64,000 bases of DNA from positions 42,030 through 106,029 of the forward strand of contig VAWI01000011.1 of assembly GCA_005884005.1 (NCBI GenBank). Direction: 5' to 3'. The notes beneath the pieces are model-generated. The model searched no databases. It had not been told where the DNA came from and saw only the letters and a program-made list of their open reading frames with translations. A program made the position numbers and the translations under genes. Source of the DNA: Actinomycetota bacterium. Its GTDB lineage: Bacteria; Actinomycetota; Thermoleophilia; Gaiellales; Gaiellaceae. Position 1 is the first letter of the stretch, and each line of letters starts with the position of its first letter. Of this stretch, positions 19,225-26,818 are shown one piece after another.

Positions 19225-20196
19225 TTATCTCCTGTAGAGCGTCCAGAGAACGACCCCGACGACCGCCAGCGCGACGAGGATCAGCAGCAGGGCAGGAATC
19301 AGCCGCGCAAGGGCACGACGCTTCGGCGCAACAATTTCCTGGGCCTCCCCGGGCGGTACGACCATCGTGTCGAGCGCCGGCACGCGGTCGAGCTCGTCGA
19401 GCGTGTCCTCGTCGAGCTCGCCGTCGCCGTCCGCGGTGAGAGCCGGGTACTGCGCCGTTTCCTCGAGCGGCTCTCCGACATCATCGCCGATCTCGAAGAA
19501 GACGACCGTGATGTTGTCCTCGCCGCCGCCCTTATTCGCTGCGCGGATCAACGCCTTCGCGGTCTTCTGCAGGTTGTCGCGATTCTCTTCGATGGTGCTG
19601 AGGATCACGTCGTCCTCGACCATCGAGGTGAGTCCGTCCGAGCAGAGCATGAACAGGTCACCGGTTTGCGTCTCGATCGAGAAGGTGTCGACGTCCACGT
19701 CGGGGTCGGTGCCGAGAGCGCGCGTGATCACCGAACGCTGGGGATGCGTCCTGGTCTCCTCGGGCGAGAGCTTTCCGCTGCGGACGAGCTCGGCGACGAG
19801 CGAGTGGTCCTCGGTCAACTGCTCGAGCCTGCGGTCCCGGATCAGATATGCGCGCGAATCGCCGACGTGGCCGAAGGCGACGGTCCCGTCCCCGACGAGC
19901 GCCACGGTCAGCGTCGTTCCCATCCCGGAGGCCGCGGCGTCCTGGCTCGAGCGCTGGTAGACGCGCCGGTTTGCCTCCTGGATCAGCTGAGTGACGCGGC
20001 GCTCCCCACTGCCGGCCGTGCCCTCGTCCTCGCGCACGGCGCCGGCGGCGAGGCTCGACGCGAGCTCGCCCGCCTGCGCGCCGCCCATGCCGTCGGCGAT
20101 CGCGAAGAGTGGCGGCTCGACGACGTAGTCGTCCTCGTTTCGCCGGCGCTTCTTCCCCGTGTCCGTGCCGTGGCCTAGCTGTCTGACCGTGCTCAT
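19225..20196 (-). CDS. pstP: PP2C-family Ser/Thr phosphatase PstP
   Basis: Metal-dependent protein phosphatase (323 aa) that reverses PknB-type phosphorylation. The PP2C motifs are visible: GKKRRRNEDDYVV (metal-binding Asp/Glu region near residue 20), IADGMGGAQAGE near residue 33, GHVGDSRAYL near residue 115, LFMLCSDGLTSMVEDD near residue 175 and GGEDNITVV near residue 235. A single C-terminal helix (LIPALLLILVALAVVGVVLW) anchors it with almost no extracellular tail. It overlaps fhaB by 4 nt and is 3 nt from rodA. Confidence 0.95.
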   Translation of the reverse strand: MSTVRQLGHGTDTGKKRRRNEDDYVVEPPLFAIADGMGGAQAGELASSLAAGAVREDEGTAGSGERRVTQLIQEANRRVYQRSSQDAAASGMGTTLTVALVGDGTVAFGHVGDSRAYLIRDRRLEQLTEDHSLVAELVRSGKLSPEETRTHPQRSVITRALGTDPDVDVDTFSIETQTGDLFMLCSDGLTSMVEDDVILSTIEENRDNLQKTAKALIRAANKGGGEDNITVVFFEIGDDVGEPLEETAQYPALTADGDGELDEDTLDELDRVPALDTMVVPPGEAQEIVAPKRRALARLIPALLLILVALAVVGVVLWTLYRR

Positions 20197-20684
20197 GACT
20201 CGTATCTCAGCTCGGTCTCGCCAACGCGGACGACGTCCCCCGGCGTCAGCTTGCGCGGGCGCGTGAGCTTGATTCCGTTCAGGTAGGTGCCGTTCGTGGA
20301 GCCGACATCCTCGACCCAGACGCCGTCGCGGCGGGGCTCGATCCGCGCGTGCTTCGCCGAGGCGTAGTCGTCCCCGTCCAGGGTGACGTCGTTCTGCGGC
20401 CCGCGGCCGACCGTGATCGGGGCCGAATCGAGCATCCGCCCTTCGCCCGGCTCGAGCGTCGGGCTGGAGACGACGACGAGCCGCCCCACGTTGCGCGGGC
20501 CGACGTCGCGGACTGCACCCAGTTCGTTCGCCTGTGACGGCGCGAGGATGAAGCTCTCCTGCGGCACACGCAGATCCTTGCTGGCCGTGCGGACTATTCG
20601 CCAGATGAACAGGTAGAGCAGCACGACAAAGGCGATCTTGAGGACGAGCAGGAGCTCCTCGACCGCGATCGAGGCAAGGGTCAT
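20193..20684 (-). CDS. fhaB: FHA-domain membrane protein FhaB
   Basis: Protein of 163 aa with one N-terminal helix (LLLVLKIAFVVLLYLFIWRI) and a C-terminal FHA domain (about residues 75-155), recognised by ITVGRGPQNDVTLDGDDYAS, KHARIEPR and STNGTYLNG. It binds phosphothreonine on PknB substrates and links kinase signalling to division. ATG 20684 is chosen because it starts 1 nt after the fhaA stop; a longer reading would overlap fhaA. Confidence 0.93.
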   Translation of the reverse strand: MTLASIAVEELLLVLKIAFVVLLYLFIWRIVRTASKDLRVPQESFILAPSQANELGAVRDVGPRNVGRLVVVSSPTLEPGEGRMLDSAPITVGRGPQNDVTLDGDDYASAKHARIEPRRDGVWVEDVGSTNGTYLNGIKLTRPRKLTPGDVVRVGETELRYES

Positions 20685-20685
20685 C

Positions 20686-21462
20686 TCAGCCTCCGGGCTC
20701 CCGCCGGAAGACCAGCTCGGTCGACCCCACTGTGATCGTGTCACCTGGGCGCAGTTTGGCGCGCTTCAGCCGCCTGCCGTTGACCTCGGTGCCGTTCGTC
20801 GAATCGAGGTCTATGACCCAATGAGCGGCGCCCTCCTGCCGAACTTCTGCGTGACGGCGCGACACGTTCGGGTCCTCGACCTGGATGTCGGCGTCTTTCG
20901 AGCGGCCGATCACGACGCGCCGCTTCTCGATCTGGTGTTGCTTGCCGTTCCACGAAAGCGTTGCAATCTCCTGCTCGAGTCCGAGCTCCTGCGGGGAAAC
21001 GGCCTCCGTGTCGGGCTGTTTCGGCTTGTACACCATCGTCGCGCCGGGTGCGACATCGGGTGCCGGCGCTTCGTCGGGTACCGGATGCGGGCCGCCCTGG
21101 GCCATCCGCGTCGCGATTCCGAACTCGCCGACCTCGAGGTCCTCGTCGGTCTCCATCAGGACTTTTGGCGGCGAGAGCATCACGTACTTCTCCCGGCGGG
21201 CGTTTTCGGCGAGGTAGTCCTGCAGCTCGGTGAGCAGCGACTCTTCGTAGCTCTCGAATTGGGCGCGGTCCGCGGGAGCGAGATAGACCGTGTACTCGTT
21301 CGGGACATAGAGGCGCGAGACCGAGATGACGCGATGATCCTCCATTTCCTTGACCAGCTTGCGGGCGAGCTCGACCGGCTGGACGTTCGTCCTGAAGGCC
21401 CGTCCGAAGACGCCTTCGAACAGGGACTCGATCTTGGCTTCGATGTTCCTAAGCACGGTCAT
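20686..21462 (-). CDS. fhaA: FhaA: DUF3662 plus FHA domain protein
   Basis: First gene of the division operon (258 aa). The N-terminal DUF3662 domain (residues 1-120) has FEGVFGRAFRTNVQPVELA and the SRLYVPNEYTVYL phrase. A variable linker follows, then a C-terminal FHA domain with VVIGRSKDADIQ, VSRRHAEVR and STNGTEVNG. In mycobacteria FhaA binds the MviN pseudokinase domain and regulates peptidoglycan synthesis. ATG 21462 gives the standard N terminus; the 26 residues encoded further upstream look like non-coding repeat sequence. Confidence 0.93.
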   Translation of the reverse strand: MTVLRNIEAKIESLFEGVFGRAFRTNVQPVELARKLVKEMEDHRVISVSRLYVPNEYTVYLAPADRAQFESYEESLLTELQDYLAENARREKYVMLSPPKVLMETDEDLEVGEFGIATRMAQGGPHPVPDEAPAPDVAPGATMVYKPKQPDTEAVSPQELGLEQEIATLSWNGKQHQIEKRRVVIGRSKDADIQVEDPNVSRRHAEVRQEGAAHWVIDLDSTNGTEVNGRRLKRAKLRPGDTITVGSTELVFRREPGG

Positions 21463-21499
21463 TGCAGGGCTTACCCCCCGCTCCCGAGTGTAGTGGCCC

Positions 21500-21598
21500 G
21501 ACCGGCAACGTTCGCCGGGCAACGTCACCGGCCAGACCACTAGCCCTGACCGGCCACGTTCGCCGGTCTGGCCACGTCACCGGCCAGACCATTAGCTC
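21500..21598. repeat. tandem ~50-bp imperfect repeat at a gene end
   Basis: Two copies beginning at 21500 and 21548 share GACCGGC(A/C)ACGTTCGCCGG and ACGTCACCGGCCAGACCA. The second copy includes the TAA stop of the kinase gene (21592-21594) and a perfect 9-bp inverted repeat GGTCTGGCC/GGCCAGACC. The segment fills the gap between the kinase and fhaA. Confidence 0.65.
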
Positions 21599-23178
21599 TC
21601 GGCTTTGGCCGCAAGACCGAGGCTGGTGGCGAGGATCGCGACGACGATTGCAGCGCTCGGCAGGGCCGGGCCCGGAGCGAGCGTGCCCGCCATCAACGCG
21701 ATCGCGAACGGAGCGATCCCGCGCCTCCTGACGTGCGGGAGGGCCGCCGCCGCGGCGGCGAGCACGATTGCCTCGAAGAGAAGCATCGGACGAGCGCTCA
21801 ACGTGTGCCAGATCGCGTCGGCGGCTGTGAACGGGCTGCGGGTGCGGTTGAGGTCGAGCGGCGGTGCGAAGCTGCCGGTGAAAGGGAGCTTGCCGCCCCG
21901 AACTCCGGCGACAAGCCCGGCGGTGAGCACGGCGGCGAAGACGTGCACAGTCCGAACGACGCCGCCGCGGAGCTTTTGCGCCGCGAGCGGTAGCAGCGCG
22001 AGGAGGGAGAACGGCGCCAGCAGTGGCCCCGTCATGAAGAAGAGCCCCGCCCGAGCGTCGCTCCAGGAGAGCGCGAGCCAGCCGAGTGCCAGGACTGCGT
22101 AGGCCCAGGCGAGCCCGGCAGACAGGTTTCCGAGTGGCAAGACCGGCACCGAGAGCGCGAGCGCAAGGCCGGCCCGCTCGCGAAACATGGTCGATGCCGC
22201 TGCGAACGCCGCGAGGCCGAGCGGCCAGCCGGGGGGATAGAAGGGCAGCGCGGCCGCGCCGAGGCCGGCAAAGAGTCCCGCCGCCGCGGCGGGCGCGAGG
22301 CGGCCGGGAACGGGCAGCGAAAGCTGCGGCAGAGTCCGCGCGCGCCGCTCGCGCCTGTGCCGCGTCGCTCGGAGCGCAGTCCCGAGCTTCGCTGCCGACG
22401 GCCGCCTGGTGGGGTCGACCGACAGCGCCCGGTCGACGAGCGCGATCAGCGGCCGGGGCAGGTCTGGCCTGGCTGTCGCCAGCGAGACGGCGCCCGACTC
22501 GATCCGCCGCGCGGTATCGAGCAGCGACCCCTGCCAGAACGGATGCCAGCCCGCAAGCGCCTCCCAGAGCAGGACGCCGACGGCCCAGACGTCCGCGGGC
22601 GCGCCTGATTCCTCGCCCCGGAGGCGCTCAGGGGGAATGTAGGCGAGGGTCCCAGGGACATCGCCGGCGGCGGTCAGGGTCTCTTCGCCATCCATCCGCG
22701 CGAGCCCGAAATCGAGCAGCCGGATCGAGATCCCGTCGCTCTCCGCGAGGAGAATGTTCGACGGCTTCACGTCGCGGTGGACGATCCTGTGCGCGTGAGC
22801 GTGCGCGAGCGCCTCGCAGATCTGCGCGGCGACCTCGAGCGCGACTACGTCGTCGACCGCTCCTTCCCGCAACGCCTGCCGCAGCGTCCTGCCGGGTATG
22901 TACTCGTAGGCGATGTAGACGTGCCGGGCGTCGCGCGCGAGCGCGTAGGCGCGCTGGCAGCCCGGATGACGGAGGCGCGCGGCCGCTGAGGCCTCTCGCT
23001 CCGCCCGCGAGGCCGCCTTCCCCTCGCGGGGGACGATTTTGAGCGCGACCTCGGTACCGGTCGGCTCGTCCCGCGCAAGCCAGACCGAGCCGGAGCCGCC
23101 GCTGCCGAGCGGTTGCAAAGGGCGATACCGGCCGAGGACGAGCTCGTTCGGGGCGACGGCGAGAGCCGGTTCTGGCAC
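21592..23178 (-). CDS. Ser/Thr protein kinase with polytopic membrane domain
   Basis: Third Hanks-type kinase of the locus (528 aa). The kinase domain occupies residues about 15-275, with GSGGSGSVWLARD, HRDVKPSNILLAE and DFGLARMD. A region of about 230 residues follows with several predicted helices (LFAGLGAAALPFY, AFAAASTMF, VLALGWLALSW and others). It has no PASTA or other sensor domain, so any signal must be detected in the membrane. It lies upstream of fhaA on the same strand but with a repeat-filled gap of about 130 bp; it may be read separately. Confidence 0.88.
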   Translation of the reverse strand: MPEPALAVAPNELVLGRYRPLQPLGSGGSGSVWLARDEPTGTEVALKIVPREGKAASRAEREASAAARLRHPGCQRAYALARDARHVYIAYEYIPGRTLRQALREGAVDDVVALEVAAQICEALAHAHAHRIVHRDVKPSNILLAESDGISIRLLDFGLARMDGEETLTAAGDVPGTLAYIPPERLRGEESGAPADVWAVGVLLWEALAGWHPFWQGSLLDTARRIESGAVSLATARPDLPRPLIALVDRALSVDPTRRPSAAKLGTALRATRHRRERRARTLPQLSLPVPGRLAPAAAAGLFAGLGAAALPFYPPGWPLGLAAFAAASTMFRERAGLALALSVPVLPLGNLSAGLAWAYAVLALGWLALSWSDARAGLFFMTGPLLAPFSLLALLPLAAQKLRGGVVRTVHVFAAVLTAGLVAGVRGGKLPFTGSFAPPLDLNRTRSPFTAADAIWHTLSARPMLLFEAIVLAAAAAALPHVRRRGIAPFAIALMAGTLAPGPALPSAAIVVAILATSLGLAAKAES

Positions 23179-23404
23179 GGGCGCACGTTCGCCGCGGCCG
23201 CCCGAAAGCCTTTCGGCAAGACGTGCGACGTCTTTTCCGAGGCGCTCGCTTGCCGACGCCGTCTGGAGGGCGTCCGGGCTCTGCGCGGACGTCCGTCCAA
23301 ACCCGGCCAGGAGGCCAGGCGGCCCTTGGCGAACCTGCAGCGCTATGGCTCACGCCGCCTCAACGGTTACAGTGGGCGCCGCGACTTTTTCCCTGCACGA
23401 CGCC

Positions 23405-24553
23405 ATGACCGAGCGCGACACAGACATCGAGTTCGACTTCTTCGAGGAGCCGGAGACGAGAGAAGCCTCCCGGCCGGACCGGCCGCCGGGGGTGAGGACG
23501 GGTGGGCCGAGACCGCCGATTCGGACGCCGCAGGGCTTCACCCCGCTCTTGCGCCTCGTCGGGCTGATCGCTTTCGCGATCGTGATCGTTCTGCTGCTCG
23601 TTTACGCGATCGAGGGCTGCCAGTCTTCGAGCAAGCATGCGAAGTACGCGAACTACATGTCAAAGGTCTCGCAGATCGCGTCGAACTCGCATTCGATCGG
23701 CATACGTCTCACCTCTTTGCTCGGGCAGCCGGGTGTGAAGGCGAGCGACGTACAGAGCAAGCTGGCCGGCCTCGCCCGCGACGAGCAACAAGACGTCGAC
23801 GCCGCCCGCGCAATCGACCCGCCCGGGCGGCTCCGCGACGAGCACTCGCGCCTGATCGACGCGCTCCAGTACCGCTACAGCGGCATCGTCGGAATCGCCG
23901 ACTCCTTGCGCCAGGCCCTCAGCAAGAAGAACCTGGCGGCCGCCCAGGCCGGTGCGGTGCTCGAGGCGCCTGCGCAGCGCCTACTCGCGAGCGACGTCGT
24001 CTGGGACGACAGTTTCAAGGACCCGTCGAAGCAGGTGCTTCGTGACCAGGGGGTCGGCGACGTCCGAGTCCCCGACTCGAATTTCGTTCAGGATCCGGAC
24101 TTCTTCACGGTTGCGGGCCTCGGCGCGGTCGTGACCCGCCTTCGCGGCGCCAACGTGTCGCCGACCGCGGGCGGCTTGCACGGAACGAACGTCGTCTCGA
24201 CGAAGGCGCTACCGAAAGGGATCGAGCTCTCGACTTCCCAGCGGCTGCCGGTCCCCGCGAGCACGAGTCTCGGCTTTGCGGTCACGGTCGAGGACTCCGG
24301 CGACTCGGCCGAGGTGAACATTCCGGTCACGCTGACGATCACCAACGGTTCGAAGAACATCGTCAAGCACCAGACGATTGCCTTCATCGACAAGAAGGCG
24401 CAGACGACGGTCACCTTCCGCAACATCCAGCTCGACCCGAGCTTCTTCGGCTCTCAATCGACGACGGTGAAGGTGCTGGTCAAGCCCGTTCCGAACGAGA
24501 AGACGATCACGAACAACAGCGCCGAGTATCCGGTGATCTTCTCGCTGCAATAG
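23405..24553 (+). CDS. single-pass membrane protein with CARDB-like C terminus, function unknown
   Basis: 382 aa. An acidic, proline-rich N-terminal 60 residues is followed by one helix (LLRLVGLIAFAIVIVLLLVY, about residues 58-80). The extracellular part has a helical segment (residues 90-200) and a beta-sandwich-like end with NIPVTLTITNGSKNIVK and TITNNSAEYPVIF, reminiscent of CARDB domains. ATG 23405 is favoured because residues before it are unlike a protein and overlap the divergent kinase promoter; no good Shine-Dalgarno is visible. Neighbours suggest a cell-envelope role, but this is inference. Confidence 0.7.
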   Translation: MTERDTDIEFDFFEEPETREASRPDRPPGVRTGGPRPPIRTPQGFTPLLRLVGLIAFAIVIVLLLVYAIEGCQSSSKHAKYANYMSKVSQIASNSHSIGIRLTSLLGQPGVKASDVQSKLAGLARDEQQDVDAARAIDPPGRLRDEHSRLIDALQYRYSGIVGIADSLRQALSKKNLAAAQAGAVLEAPAQRLLASDVVWDDSFKDPSKQVLRDQGVGDVRVPDSNFVQDPDFFTVAGLGAVVTRLRGANVSPTAGGLHGTNVVSTKALPKGIELSTSQRLPVPASTSLGFAVTVEDSGDSAEVNIPVTLTITNGSKNIVKHQTIAFIDKKAQTTVTFRNIQLDPSFFGSQSTTVKVLVKPVPNEKTITNNSAEYPVIFSLQ

Positions 24554-24566
24554 GTTTGCGCGGCTG

Positions 24567-25043
24567 GTGAGCAACTCGGCGACTGCGGCAATCGCAATCG
24601 CGGCTGCGGCCGTGGCGGCGCTCGCGCTGGTGGCCGCGCTGCTCGCGTGGATCCAGCTCAAGCGGGTGCGGAGCTCGCAGCAGGTGATGCTGGGTGGCGG
24701 CAAGGACGACCTCGTCGACTTCGCGGTCTCTCTCCAGGGGCGAATCGACGATCTCCACCGCGCGGTCGACGAGATCGCGGCCGGGCTCGCCCGTGTCGAC
24801 CGCCGCGTCGACGAATCCCTGGCAAAGACCTCGATCGTCCGCTACGACGCCTACGAGGGGACCGGCGGACAACAGTCCGCTTCGGTCGCGTTGCTCGATG
24901 GGGCCCGCAGCGGCATCGTCGTCAGCGCGATCCAGGGCCGCGACTACGCCCGCATCTACATGAAGGAGCTCGAGCACGGCCGCGCTTCGATCGCGCTCTC
25001 GCCGGAGGAAGAAGAAGCGGTAGAGCGCGCGATGTCGAGGTAG
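24567..25043 (+). CDS. DUF4446 family membrane protein
   Basis: 158 aa with one N-terminal helix (AIAAAAVAALALVAALLAWI) and then a coiled-coil-like segment (about residues 45-85: DDLVDFAVSLQGRIDDLHRA). The DUF4446 core has VRYDAYEGTGGQQSASVALLD and the conserved GIVVSAIQGRDYARIYMK. Function is unknown; the family is common in Firmicutes and Actinobacteria. GTG start, 13 bp after the preceding gene, so probably co-transcribed. Its last codons and TAG stop lie inside the first unit of the 111-bp tandem repeat. Confidence 0.85.
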   Translation: MSNSATAAIAIAAAAVAALALVAALLAWIQLKRVRSSQQVMLGGGKDDLVDFAVSLQGRIDDLHRAVDEIAAGLARVDRRVDESLAKTSIVRYDAYEGTGGQQSASVALLDGARSGIVVSAIQGRDYARIYMKELEHGRASIALSPEEEEAVERAMSR

Positions 25044-25366
25044 ACGAAGCCGTCGCGCTGTTGCAAACCGGGTTTACCCGGACGCCCGGGCCAAGCCCGG
25101 ACGTCCTCCAGGTCGGCGTCGCAAGCGACGCCTTGGCGCGCGAGGTCGAGGTAGACGAAGCCGTCGCGCTGTTGCAAACCGGGTTTACCCGGACGCCCGG
25201 GCCAAGCCCGGACGTCCTCCAGGTCGGCGTCGCAAGCGACGCCTTGGCGCGCGAGGTCGAGGTAGACGAAGCCGGCGCGCTGTTGCAAACCGGGCTTACC
25301 CGGACGCCCGGGCCAAGCCCGGACGTCCTCCAGGTCGGCGTCGCAAGCGACGCCTTGGCGGGCGAT
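25034..25366. repeat. three tandem 111-bp repeats
   Basis: Units start at 25034, 25145 and 25256 and are almost identical; the third has two or three changes. A truncated fourth start follows at about 25367. Each unit holds two hairpins: GGACGCCCGGGC...ACGTCC (first copy 25080-25106) and the perfect GGCGTCGC-AA-GCGACGCC (25115-25132, 25226-25243, 25337-25354). Because 111 is a multiple of 3, frames stay open through the array on both strands, which creates spurious ORFs. The array fills most of the 358-bp gap between DUF4446 and the HNH gene; no separate gene is seen in it. Confidence 0.9.
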
Positions 25367-25401
25367 GTCCAGGTAGTCAACGCAGCCTGCGGTGCTACTT
25401 T

Positions 25402-25920
25402 TTGGCTGTCTTGCAGCAAGTATTGGTGCTGAACGCGAGCTACGAGCCGCTCAATGTGACGACGGTTCGGCGCGCGCACGTGCTCGTGTTCAAGGGCAAG
25501 GCCGAGGTGATCGAGGAGCTCGACCAGGCTTTGCGCTCCGCGACGACGACGTTTCCGTGGCCCCATGTGATCAGGCTCGTTCAATACGTGCGGGTGCCGC
25601 GGACCGTGCAGCGGAAGATCTCGCGCCGAGCGCTCTTCGCCCGTGACGACTGGCGTTGCGTCTACTGCGGCACCGCCGGTGGGCGGCTGACGCTCGATCA
25701 CGTCGTGCCGAAGAGCCGTGGTGGCGAGTCGGTCTGGGAGAACGTCGTCACGTCGTGCGCGCCCTGCAACCTGCGTAAGGGGAACCGGTTGCCGCACGAG
25801 GTCTCGATGGAGCTGCGCAGAAAGCCAAGAGCCCCCGCGCCCGTGCTCTTCATCCGCCTCGCCGCGCCGAAGATTCCCGACGGCTGGCAGCCGTACCTCA
25901 GCGGACTCTCGACCGCCTAA
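25402..25920 (+). CDS. HNH endonuclease
   Basis: 172-aa protein of a family common in Actinobacteria and Cyanobacteria that begins QQVLVLNASYEPLNV. The HNH core is complete: CVYCG near residue 85, LDHVVPKSRGG near residue 98 and a second zinc pair CAPCNLRKGN near residue 118. Two TTG codons (25402 and 25411) are possible starts; the second fits the family N terminus better. No phage or restriction genes lie nearby, so it is probably a resident nuclease of unknown role. It ends in a 4-nt convergent overlap with the rhodanese gene. Confidence 0.85.
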   Translation: MAVLQQVLVLNASYEPLNVTTVRRAHVLVFKGKAEVIEELDQALRSATTTFPWPHVIRLVQYVRVPRTVQRKISRRALFARDDWRCVYCGTAGGRLTLDHVVPKSRGGESVWENVVTSCAPCNLRKGNRLPHEVSMELRRKPRAPAPVLFIRLAAPKIPDGWQPYLSGLSTA

Positions 25921-26612
25921 GCACGTTCGACCGGCAGGCCCAGGCCTGCCCACTCGCTCCACGAGCCCGGATAGAGCTTGGCCTCGCGGCCGGCGAGGGC
26001 CAGCCGGTGCACGAGCACGGTGGCCGTGATACCCGAGCCGCAATACGCGGCGACCTCGCCGGGCGGGATCTCCGGCAGCGGCTCGTTCCACGGGGTGTTA
26101 CGGGCCCCGGGAATGTGCCCTGCGACCGGATCGATCGGCTCGACGTCTCCGCGGTAGCGCTCGGGGACGCGTGCATCGAGCACCACGAGCTCGCTGAGGT
26201 GCCCCTGCAGCTCGGCGGCCTCGATCGTGTCGCCCGTCAGCGGCCGCGGGTTGAATTCGGCGGGCGCGATCTCCTCTTCTCCGCCGCGGAGTGGCCCCAG
26301 CCAGCCCGTGAGGTCAAGCACGGCGCAGTCGCCGTGGCCGAAGTGTCGCAGCAGCCACCAAAGCCGCTCCGCGCCGCCCATCGATCCGTATGCCACGACG
26401 AAGACGCCGTCGCCGATCCCTGCCCGGCCGGCTGCTTCGACGAACTGCCCCTCGCCCGGCAACGGGTGGCGTCCGCCAGGTCCCGGCGGCGACGAGAGAT
26501 CTCGCTCGACGTCGAGGAAGGATGCGCCCGGAACGTGGCCTTCGAGATAGAGGTGGCGGCCCCGACCCGGGTTGCCGAGCTCCCAGCGGCAGTCGACGAA
26601 CTGATAGCGCAC
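25917..26612 (-). CDS. two-domain rhodanese (thiosulfate/3-mercaptopyruvate sulfurtransferase)
   Basis: 231 aa with an inactive N-terminal rhodanese domain (GHVPGASFLDVERDLS near residue 25) and an active C-terminal domain (GHIPGARNTPWNEP near residue 165). The catalytic cysteine is in the loop AAYCGSGITA near residue 190; a CGSGVTA-type loop is seen in SseA-like mercaptopyruvate sulfurtransferases. It transfers sulfane sulfur to cyanide or thiols. It is shorter than usual (about 280 aa), mainly through compact linkers. Confidence 0.88.
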   Translation of the reverse strand: MRYQFVDCRWELGNPGRGRHLYLEGHVPGASFLDVERDLSSPPGPGGRHPLPGEGQFVEAAGRAGIGDGVFVVAYGSMGGAERLWWLLRHFGHGDCAVLDLTGWLGPLRGGEEEIAPAEFNPRPLTGDTIEAAELQGHLSELVVLDARVPERYRGDVEPIDPVAGHIPGARNTPWNEPLPEIPPGEVAAYCGSGITATVLVHRLALAGREAKLYPGSWSEWAGLGLPVERA

Positions 26613-26631
26613 TCATCGACTCTAGTCGGCG

Positions 26632-26665
26632 GATCGCACCGAAGGCGAAGCCCTCCGGTGCGATC
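26632..26665. repeat. intergenic hairpin
   Basis: Perfect 10-bp stem GATCGCACCG (26632-26641) / CGGTGCGATC (26656-26665), with a small inner AGG/CCT pair around GCTTCG on the minus strand. It lies after the last gene of the nitrogen operon. It has no T-run, so it may be an mRNA 3'-end stabiliser or a repeat rather than an intrinsic terminator. Confidence 0.5.
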
Positions 26666-26677
26666 TCGTCGGCTAGA

Positions 26678-26818
26678 TCACGCGACGCCGCGGACCACGG
26701 CTGGGCGGAAGCCGATCGCGCGCTTGCAGCGGTCGCAGAAGCTCTCGGATACGCCCTTCTGCTCCGCTCGCTCGCGCAGGATCGGCCGTTCGCACTGGCA
26801 TTTCGGTTCTTGGTTCAT
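26678..26818 (-). CDS. 46-aa cysteine-rich (zinc-ribbon-like) protein coupled to amt
   Basis: Short ORF whose ATG overlaps the amt stop in an ATGA arrangement, so it is translationally coupled and very likely real. It contains CQC near residue 8 and CDRC near residue 29, a spacing that could bind one zinc, with many charged residues between (ERPILRERAEQK). Function is unknown. Being last in glnA-GNAT-glnB-amt, a role in nitrogen control or Amt handling is possible but only inferred. Confidence 0.6.
   Translation of the reverse strand: MNQEPKCQCERPILRERAEQKGVSESFCDRCKRAIGFRPAVVRGVA

Noticed and set aside
23039..23404. 122-residue N-terminal extension of the gene at 23405
   Set aside because: It overlaps the divergent kinase gene and is Arg/Pro/Ser-rich, like an antisense shadow.
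25034..25366. CRISPR array
   Set aside because: The units are contiguous 111-bp near-identical repeats without unique spacers and without cas genes.
24647..25432. Long open frame of about 261 codons through the 111-bp array, and a 389-codon antisense frame (24922-26091)
   Set aside because: Both stay open only because the repeat unit is 37 codons long; they overlap the DUF4446, HNH and rhodanese genes and resemble no protein.
26632..26665. Intrinsic terminator of the nitrogen operon
   Set aside because: The stem is good but no T-run follows on the minus strand; listed as a hairpin only.
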